Positions 56,392 through 64,000 of a stretch of DNA of 64,000 nt are shown here, piece after piece. The translations under genes were made by a program, and so were the position numbers. Source of the stretch: Anoplopoma fimbria (lineage: Eukaryota; Chordata; Actinopteri; Perciformes; Anoplopomatidae); assembly GCF_027596085.1 (NCBI RefSeq), contig NC_072452.1, positions 4,956,814-5,020,813 of the forward strand. Direction: 5' to 3'. The stretch's first letter is position 1. Every line of letters begins with the position of its first letter. Below the pieces are notes generated by a model. That model made no database searches. It was not told the origin of the DNA and saw only the letters and a list, made by a program, of their open reading frames with translations.

Positions 56392-57849
56392 CAATTAATA
56401 AAGAAAATATTTTAAATTGCTTTTTTATGTCTTGATAGCACATTTTGTATTTCTTGTAAATATTATCCTAAAAACCTTTATTGAACGCCTTATTTTGAAA
56501 ACTGGACCTAGTCACACGTATATCCTTCCGCTAACTTTGTTGCTGGCTGTTAGCTCCATAGATTGTCATAGGCACATAAAGACTTTGTATATACATTTTA
56601 TAATACATTTATTTTATAAAGACTTATTTATAGTCCAAGGTCAGGTCAATCTGGACAGATTGAATGCATTCACCATGAGTGTCAGTATGTGAGTGCAGTA
56701 CAACTTTAGTGTCAGCTGGTATCACCGTGGAGATGTGAGTGACGGCTCCAGAGTCCAGTCATGTCTACATCACATGCTGGCACTGAAGCTACCCCTGATC
56801 TCTGATACACACAAGTAACAAGAGGAAGCACAGCCGTTCTTGTCTTAAACAGGTACAGGTACATTTGTAAACCAGCTTTAAGGTCTCCAAAAAAAACGAA
56901 GACACCTCCATCCTCATCTGGCTAACTCACGTAGGCCTACGAAGATCGAGGCCCTGAACTCATGGTCCACTCTTCCCCGGTGTTAACACAAATCTGTCAA
57001 CACCAAAGGCACATTTAGAGTCTTCCCTTCTCCTGATGTAACCCTATACCTGCATGAGAAGAACATAAAAGCCCTAGAATTTAAAAGTTGCAATAGTACA
57101 ACATGTATTGAAAACCTATGAGAGAGAGAGAGAAAACACTACTGCCTAGTATCTCCAAACTGTTCTCTTTGTAAATGATATGTGCATTATAGTTTGTAGA
57201 ATTATAAAGGGTCATACAGTAGCTAACATGGAGGACATCGGTTATCTGAGTAAGTAACATGTCAAAAAATCAACATCGACATTATTTTGTGCCTGAAAAC
57301 AGAGCCTGTAAAAGCAGAATTGAAAACCTCGACCTGCTGTGCTTCTCTTTATGTGACCTATCCAGTTTAAAGGGGTGGAGCTGATGAGAGTCACCATGAA
57401 GTATGGAGGGTGTTGTAAAGGTTGGTATAGAAAGAGTCAAACCTTTCTACATCTCTTATGGTATTTCCTATTCTTTTTTTTAAAAAAAACATATATTAAT
57501 TTTCATTTTATACATTTAACACAATTAACATATATAAATTACCCTTCCCCAACCATATGGCAGTATATAAAATAACAATAGATAATACAAATATCACTTG
57601 AAAATAAATAAATGGCTAAATTATAAGTTAAAAACTCAATTCAAGAAGGACAAAGATCTACAATGAAAATACTAATTTAGTTGAAATAAATAAGTAAATG
57701 AAAATAATGCAAATAAAATACAGTCACAAACATGGAGCAGAGTACAGCACACATTCCTCACAGCAGATTAGTAACTTCACATTTCCAGTATTTCCTATTC
57801 TAATTTTAACCTCCTTCTCCTTCGGGGTTGCGAATGACTCCTCATACAG
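56392..57849. other. No gene recognised
   Basis: AT-rich intergenic sequence before the MGARP promoter. Nothing recognisable. Confidence 0.45.
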
Positions 57850-58053
57850 CTAACCTTTCTCTGTGGCATTAAGCACCCGTCATACAACGCATTGCGCAAC
57901 AGAAAGCCGGCCCCCGCCTCCTCCTCCTCCTCGCACACGTTGTTTTTCGTGACCAGACCGGACCAGACCAGACCTTCATTCAACCAGCACTTGCTGAGAC
58001 TGCATCACTTCTTCCCCCCCGACGTTATACACCGTTAGCCCCGGAGAGCAGCG
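57850..58053 (+). promoter_or_regulatory. mgarp: Probable MGARP promoter and 5' UTR
   Basis: A CpG-rich 200-bp stretch directly before the start codon, with GCCTCCTCCTCCTCCTCG, a short ACCAGACCGGACCAG direct repeat and no TATA box. It contrasts with AT-rich flanks. The transcription start cannot be placed. Confidence 0.45.
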
Positions 58054-58129
58054 ATGTTTTCCTGCAGAGCCGCCTGGCTAAAGTGTGGGCCTCTGGCGCG
58101 GAGAGCAGCCTACAGGTTGCCCCGGGATG
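58054..58129 (+). CDS. mgarp: MGARP coding exon 1 (residues 1-26)
   Basis: Codes [20 protein letters not shown] then RLPRD plus one base; donor GTGAGT. It is a basic presequence. The first in-frame ATG after a CpG-rich leader is used as the start. Confidence 0.82.
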
Positions 58130-58871
58130 GTGAGTTTTCATCACTGGGAGAATTTGCAAAACACACATTTGAATTTCTCGTATTATTATCAATGCTCTTT
58201 AACGCAACACCTGCGCTTTTAAACACGACGTGGTGTTCTTGCCGTCCGTCGCCTCCCGACCGAGGACAGGGGAGGAGTACACGCTGTCCTCCGCAGAGCT
58301 GGGGAATGGAAATGGCTGCCCAGTGGATGTGAAGGTCAACCCTGAAGCTGGGTTTTGAGATGTTTGTGGATTACTGTTACGTAAAGCCACGTGTAGGCCA
58401 TGGGTCGTATGGGTACACTCTGAGCCCTGGTTGGAGTGTTTCATAATGACGCTGATACCTCTCTTCTCCCCGAGGCCCGGCTGTTAAACAGAGCAGCAGA
58501 CTCACGGGTCTGACCGTGTGTCCGCGGCCTGAGACTTTGTCTCCGTTGACCTTTCTCCAGTAACGCGTTAAACCAGGGCGAATGAACGAGGGCGCTCTCT
58601 CTCTCTCTCTCTGTCTGTCTGTCTCTGTCTGTCTCTCTGACTGACTGTCTGTCTCTCTCTGTCTGTCTGTGTCTCTGTCTGTGTCTGTCTCTCTCTGTCT
58701 GTCTCTCTGACTCTGTCTGTCTCTCTCTGTCTGTCTGTCTCTGTCTGTCTCTCTCTGTGTCTGTCTCTCTCTCTGTGTCTCTCTCTCTGTGTGTCTCTCT
58801 CTGTCTGTCTCTGTGTCTCTCTGTCTGTCTCTCTCTGTCTCTGTCTCTCTCTGTCTGTCTGTCTCTCTCTG

Positions 58872-58920
<49 letters not shown>

Positions 58921-61900
58921 GTCTCGCTCTCTGTCTGTCTGTCTCTCTCTGTCTGTCTGTGTCTCTCTCTCGCTCTCTGTCTGTGTCTCTCTCTCTCTCT
59001 GTCTGTCTGTCTCTCTCTGTCTCTGTGTCTGTGTCTCTCTCTCTGTCTGTCTGTCTGTCTCTCTCTCACTCTCTCGCTCTCTGTCTGTGAATATATGTTC
59101 CTGTGTGACCTTCACGCGGAAACATGGTTGCAGCCGTCGGGTCACGTGGTGTGCTCGTGTGCCGGCGGTCTGATGTAAAGCGTGCGTATGAACGCTGCCA
59201 TGTGAAGAGTCTAGCTGACGTCAGAGGCCGCAGCGTCTTTCTCTATCTGATAATAACCTTACATAACATGGGTGACGAGTGGCAACACTGGAAACTGAGC
59301 ATGCTAGGCTGCATGCCGGAGCATACAGAGCAGATCTTAAGTTAAGCTAATTAAGGTTAATAAAGTGAAGATGTAGACCTAACTATAGAACACTAGCACT
59401 ATGGGATGTTCAATCCTTGCTAGTCCATGTGTCCTTGGGCAAAGACACTTAACCCAAAATGACTCCTACAGGCTGCACCTGCAGTATATGAATGAATATG
59501 AATGGTTATGCCTAAAACAAATATGGTAGCATGACATGCCCTCTCTCAAGGTCTTGCCTGTTGTCCTGCTGCCAGGCATGACAGGTGACCTCTAGAGAGA
59601 TTACATAGAAGTGATGACCACTTTCTACCCAGATTCCAAATGTGCAGCCGTTCTCCACTGCATTGGTCCCACTTAACGAGAGGATGGTATCATAGTGTAA
59701 TCCTTCTGACATCTTGACCCACAGCCCCTCCACTGGTCATGACTTTGCTCAACCTTATCCCCCCCCCACCCAACCTCATACCTGGCTTAGACTTTAACCG
59801 ATTAGCCAGTATAAATACCATGACCATGGAGGCTATGGATAAGTTTGAACCCACTTCAAAATATCCCAGAGCGATTTGGACTAGCATGGATTAGTTCCTG
59901 AGAACGTGAAGAGTTTAATACCCTCAACACTGGACATGACCATGTCATCATACAGTGGCTATGGATAAGCACTACATAAGAACCCACTTCAAAATATCCC
60001 TTTAACTTCTACAACTAGTTAGTAACGTTGACTCATTTTATGTAATCTAGGGTTAATGATATGGCGGTGTTCTCCTCATAGGGGACATTAAAGGTTCTCT
60101 AATCTCTATTCAGAGCATTAATACAGCAGCCAGCAACTGCTATCCATCAGCGTTTTTGGATAAAGACACGCCCCAACAGAAGGTGCTGTTGTACAGAAGA
60201 AGTTATAGGCTTTTCTCTATTTCAGACACAATATTGGCAAACTCAACTTTGTCTATTCAGAATTTGTTTGCAATTTTTCATAATATTCTGAAGGAAATCT
60301 CTTCTCTAAAACATATTGGAGTTTTTTTTATGTGTGTAATTTGGTCTCTGTGCCTTATGCTGCTTGCCCTTTTCCGCTTGGTGGGGCACGGCAGAACTAG
60401 CCCTACTTAACTTGTAGTTCCAGACCGATAAACCACATCTGCATGTGAGCGCGTGTTTAACCTGAACTTTCAGATCTTGAGTGGGGCCTGATGTCCAGGG
60501 GCCCTAGAAGCATCCCACTGGTTGATTTTTAATGGTGCAAGGGTGGACACGTAATATTGTTCTTGTGTTGACGTTCCAACCATAGTGAAGACTGGTGTGG
60601 ATTATTTAACTACAGCACGATTTAGCACTTTACCCCTGCAGCAAAAACTGGATATAAAACGTTTAGAACCACATCGACCAGATGACTTAATGATATTACA
60701 AGACGGAAAAGATAAAAAAAAAATAATAATAATTCAACCACGAGCGGTTCAAAAGGAAAACTTGGCTAACTGCTAGCATTTATTTTTAAAAAAGCCCTGT
60801 TTTGCTATCCATGTCGTCTTTTCAGAGAGGAAACTGTCTGGACAGCAAAGGGATTTAAAGACTTGAAACAACTTTCAGAAAGGCTGGTAAACACCAGAGT
60901 TGTGCATCGTATGTGGACAATGCCATTACATCAGGCTTTCTGGGAACAACGAACGTTGCTGCTCAGCTTGACGGTGCAAACAGACTTTGCATTGAACAAT
61001 ACAACTGTCCGACTGAAGAAAACTGGTACGTTCTTGGCAGAATTATAACCGGTGTAACACTTTGTAGAAAGTGTGAAATGGTCTTTTGTGGTCTGCCGGC
61101 TCGTTAAACCCTGGCTTTTTTTGTTGCATTTTTGAGATTATGTTTGAGGGAGACTAAAGGCTAAGGAACCATTACGATGTTCAACACTATTTAAAGGGCA
61201 CTTCTTCCATTATTCAAAACAAACATTTTGAATTGCATGTAAAATGTTTACAAGAGGGCTGCACGGTGGTGTAGTGGTTAGCACTGTCGCCTCACAGCAA
61301 GAGGGGCCCGGGTTCAATTCCCGGGCTGGACAACCTTCTGTGTGGAGTTTGCATGTTCTCCCCGTGTCAGCGTGGGTTCTCTCCGGGTTCTCCGGCTTCC
61401 TCCCACAGTCCAAAGACATGCAGCTTAGGTTAATTGATGACTCTGAAATTGCCCGTAGGTGTGAATGTGAGCGTGAGTGATTGTCTGTCTATATATGTCA
61501 GCCCTGTGATAGGCTGGAGACCTGTACCCTGCCTTCACCCATTGACAGCTGGGATCGGCTCCAGCACCCCCGCTACCCTTAACTGGATAAGCGGTTACGG
61601 AAGATGGATGGATGGATGTTTACAAGAACGAGGTTGCTTAACCGATGACAAATGCACCTTTCCTCGCTGGTTGTGAGTCGGCTATTTGATGTTGAGAGAT
61701 CTTTAACATTGTCCTTTGCTGGTCCTATGTGTTGGTATGGTAAGATACCTCTTTCTGTAGTACAAAGAGGTAGTCCACACAGGGCTGGTTGGACAGGAGG
61801 TTGAAGGGTCCAACAGACACAGGCCTTTTGTCCAGGAGACCGCTGTATGTGTCCAATCCAACTAACTTCCTGTGAAGACGGAAGATGCTACGGTGGAAAC

Positions 61901-62864
61901 CGACACGCCTGTACACAAGTACAAGTCCATTTACCATTACCTCGTCATCTGTGGCTGTCAAATGGGCATTTTGAATATTTATTCTAAATTAACACATAGA
62001 TTTGTGTCTTAGCTAGCTGGGAGCTCCTGTTTTGAGTCGATAGAGGTTACGTGGTTTGTTTACATTAGGCAACTTAACGCTTGCCGTTGGTTCACAGTGT
62101 CTCTGCCAACATGACTGTTGTTGTTGAATTATCCCTTGCCGAGCTTAACCCTTTGGTTATTTGACCAATCAAATATATATTTGTTGACAGCACTGATGGA
62201 AAGGCAGACAACAATTGGCTGAAGGAACCCTAGTTCCTCGAGAAATAGTCCCTGGGATTAAGATTACCAGGAACTTCTTGGTAAACGCAATTTAATACAT
62301 GTGGAGGTCAAAGTGAGAAAACATAATGAAGGCTCCATTCAGGGAAAGGTCTAACAAGTTATCAAATTATTGATGACTGTTTTGAGAAAGCTCTAACCTG
62401 TGACATTTTAATCCTTTTCAGTTGTGCAGCGGAGACAGATGTCATCAGTTCCCGGTGGGTCTGGGGAGAACATACTCTACGCCCTGCTGTGTGGTGGAGC
62501 CATGGTTGCCTCTGTGTCATATGTAAGTTGTACTTTTTTTTTTTTTTAATCAGTTCATCATTTGATCATTATGACGATACTAACCTGCACTTAACAAGGT
62601 TGACAACGTTGATTTTGTATCCTCAACAAAAGGTCAAACTGCTCAGGTCCAACAAATAAGCCAATCTTATAAAATTATATTACTTGGAATTCTAAATATT
62701 TAAGTAAGCAGGAATTATAAATTATCAGATTCTGACTTTTTTTTTTCTCCTTCCGCAGGCATACAGCACCGTGAGCTCAGACAGCGCCAGGTTCAACGAT
62801 CGCATTACAGAAATCAATGCCAGACCCAAGACTGAGTGGGTACCTAAACCATGGCCACCTAAGA
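58054..62864 (+). CDS. mgarp: MGARP (mitochondria-localized glutamic acid-rich protein), 5' part; 3' exons beyond window
   Basis: Membrane protein of mitochondria, reported in mammals to affect mitochondrial transport and morphology and steroidogenesis. Exons 58054-58129, 62422-62522 and 62759-62864 join in phases 1 and 0; the third ends in phase 1 at donor GTAAGT, so the gene continues past 64000. Residues 1-31 are Arg-rich with no acidic residue until Asp25, a typical mitochondrial presequence ([20 protein letters not shown]). Residues 32-40 MSSVPGGSG and 41-64 ([20 protein letters not shown]) match the conserved MSS-PG-SG-N block and membrane helix of human [14 protein letters not shown] and the Lys/Pro-rich tail follow. 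The Glu-rich C-terminal half that names the protein is not in view. Position beside NDUFC1 and NAA15 matches the human order. Some uncertainty remains because the protein evolves fast. Confidence 0.85.
58593..59088. repeat. ~500-bp CT/TCTG microsatellite in MGARP intron 1
   Basis: A nearly pure mix of (TC)n and (TCTG)n. Long frames over it code only Ser-Leu-Cys or Arg-Glu-Thr repeats and are not proteins. Confidence 0.95.
59427..59505 (+). mobile_element. SINE fragment
   Basis: ATGTGTCCTTGGGCAAAGAC, ACTTAACCC and the following GGCTGCACCTGCAGTATATG match the body of the SINE at 55505-55808. Head and tail are missing. Confidence 0.6.
61256..61615 (+). mobile_element. tRNA-headed SINE with Rex3-like tail, copy 2 (12-bp TSD)
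   Basis: Starts near GGGCTGCACGGTGGTGTAGT with box A TGGTGTAGTGG and box B GGTTCAATTCC spaced as in a tRNA gene. The body contains the ACAGTCCAAAGACATGCAG block. The end ACTGGATAAGCGG then GGAAGATGGATGGATGG resembles the Rex3 end CCCGGATAAGCGGAAGGAGA with (GATG)n. ATGTTTACAAGA is duplicated perfectly at 61244-61255 and 61616-61627. Confidence 0.85.
62422..62522 (+). CDS. mgarp: MGARP coding exon 2 (residues 26-59)
   Basis: Acceptor CCTTTTCAG, donor GTAAGT. Codes [20 protein letters not shown] then [14 protein letters not shown], the conserved Ser/Gly block and start of the membrane helix. Confidence 0.88.
62759..62864 (+). CDS. mgarp: MGARP coding exon 3 (residues 60-95)
   Basis: Acceptor CTTCCGCAG, donor GTAAGT. 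Codes [20 protein letters not shown] then [15 protein letters not shown]. The tail Trp-Val-Pro-Lys-Pro-Trp-Pro is unusual and could serve as a search tag. Confidence 0.85.
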
Positions 62865-63112
62865 GTAAGTATTCCTGACCCGCCACTTTTTTTCTCTGAT
62901 GCGATGCGTATTTAACATGGCTTTAAGCTTTGTTTATACTCCCGTTGGAACCGTAGCGCTAGCCTCCGCAGACGGAGTGAGAACTCTGAGCAAGAATGGA
63001 GGCGTTGATACTCTCTGAGCTGTTCGCTGTATTATTCTCTGAAACGCCAGAGGGTTTACAAACAAAATGAAGTGTGAAGAATAAAAAAAAAAACAAGTGT
63101 AACTCATAGATA
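62865..63112 (+). other. mgarp: MGARP intron 3, proximal part
   Basis: Intronic sequence after the exon 3 donor. I see no further MGARP exon between here and the window end at 64000. Confidence 0.5.
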
Positions 63113-63350
63113 CAGTGGGTACGGAAAGTATTCAGACCCCTTTAAATTTTTCACTCTTTGTTTCATTGCAGCCATTTGCTAAAATCGAAAAAGTTCATTT
63201 TTTTTCGCATTAATGTACACTCAGCAACCCATCTTGACAGAAAAAAACCAGAAATGTAGAAATTTTTGCAAATTTATTAAAAAAGAAAAACTGAAATATC
63301 ACATGGTCATAAGTATTCAGACCCTTTGCTGTGACACTCATATTTAATGT
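63113..63350 (+). mobile_element. Tc1-like transposon, one terminus only
   Basis: TA then CAGTGGGTACGGAAAGTATT and CAGACCCCTTTAAATTTTTC is a well-known fish Tc1 inverted repeat. The copy ends near GTGACACTCATATTTAA with the rest lost. Confidence 0.75.
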
Positions 63351-64000
63351 CACGCCTGATGTCACGTATGTTAACCATCAGGCGGTTACTGGAGTTACCG
63401 GTTTACCGCTTTAAGGTCGAGGTGTCTTTGGTACTGTAGACCGTAAAATCTGGACATGGTCTCTGTGACGTTGCTCGTAGGTTTCGAGGAGCCGATGAGA
63501 AGCTTAAAAGTGGTCGGCTCTGATAAGGAAACACAGCAGAGAGACACACCCCCCCCCCCCCCAACATAAACTAACTTGCTCTCAAAACAAACATTCTCTG
63601 GTCCAGTACGCACGACTGTGTGTATTTTGTTTGGATATCATATCAGTGTTTGTGATCCCTGACAGTCTGCTTTTTATTTGTTCTGGCTGGCAGACTGCCC
63701 ATGTTTTATTGTGGATGGATGAGATAAGTTTACTTGATCTGATCCCTTTGACAAGTATGAATGTAGCAAATATACCAATTGACAGTGTACTGATACCATC
63801 AGCACAACAATCACTGTGTGCAGACACTGATGCGTAGAAGATAAATCCACTATGTGAACTACTTTGTTTATGCAATGTCTGTTCATTACAAACCATAAGA
63901 AACTATCACATCTAGGGCTAAGTAATGAAACATCTAGTTAACTCCACAGAACTAAAGTTCTAGGATTGTAGAAACTGCATTTTTCTTTTATCCACCGTCA
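63351..64000. other. No exon recognised to the window end
   Basis: Presumed MGARP intron, with a C14 run near 63549-63562. No further MGARP exon is visible. Confidence 0.4.

Noticed and set aside
58377..59178. 230-residue Arg/Glu/Thr and Ser/Leu/Cys frames
   Set aside because: They translate a CT/TCTG microsatellite in MGARP intron 1 on both strands.
61256..61330. Possible tRNA gene from box A and box B
   Set aside because: The body continues into a dispersed SINE with target duplications, and the acceptor stem does not pair as in a real tRNA.

Overview
The window is vertebrate nuclear DNA and almost certainly comes from a ray-finned (teleost) fish. The signs are very long (CA)n and (GT)n microsatellites, Rex1 and Rex3 retrotransposons, L2-clade LINEs, Tc1-like, hAT-like and Kolobok-like DNA transposons, tRNA-headed SINEs, and compact spliced genes.

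Three protein genes can be built exon by exon. (1) NAA15, the auxiliary/ribosome-anchoring subunit of the NatA N-terminal acetyltransferase, is complete on the minus strand in 20 coding exons from 51834 down to the stop at 33202. The exons sum to 2607 nt (868 aa), and every junction has AG/GT boundaries and a compatible phase. (2) NDUFC1, a small accessory subunit of respiratory complex I, is complete on the plus strand in 3 exons (52302-54256, 69 aa). It is head to head with NAA15, with 467 bp between start codons. (3) MGARP, a mitochondrial glutamate-rich membrane protein, has its first three coding exons on the plus strand (58054-62864) and runs off the right edge. NAA15, NDUFC1 and MGARP are also adjacent on human 4q31, so this is conserved microsynteny.

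Layout. 1-1600: dense microsatellites with short unique islands. 3936-7049: a 3.1-kb TTAA-flanked element with a THAP-like exon (Kolobok-like). 7.7-9.56 kb: a 5'-truncated Rex1. 11.9-12.4 kb: a degraded hAT transposase. 14.8-18.0 kb: a nearly full-length but frameshifted Rex3. 18.4-19.45 kb: an internally deleted hAT with a BED-like finger. 22.2 kb: a second Kolobok-like end split by a Tc1-type MITE. 23.4-24.0 kb: another hAT relic. 26.47-26.56 kb: two perfect hairpins back to back. 29.4-29.8 kb: a tRNA-headed SINE. 30.5-31.3 kb: an 802-bp deletion derivative of the Kolobok-like element. 31.36-32.32 kb: a non-autonomous hAT with a perfect 8-bp target duplication. 33.2-51.8 kb: NAA15. 51.8-54.6 kb: shared promoter and NDUFC1. 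54.6-58.0 kb: SINE, LINE and Rex3 tails. 58.0-64.0 kb: the 5' part of MGARP with a ~500-bp CT/TCTG microsatellite, a young SINE and a Tc1 end.

What stands out: (UG)n tracts sit against the 3' splice sites of NAA15 exons 7, 8 and 18, and a (CA)n tract follows the exon 18 donor. A 22-bp exact direct repeat flanks exon 7. The last NAA15 intron is almost wholly a hAT element with an L2 inserted in it, and a second copy of that hAT lies in direct orientation beyond the last exon. A SINE carries a Rex3-like 3' tail. I found no credible new multi-gene system.
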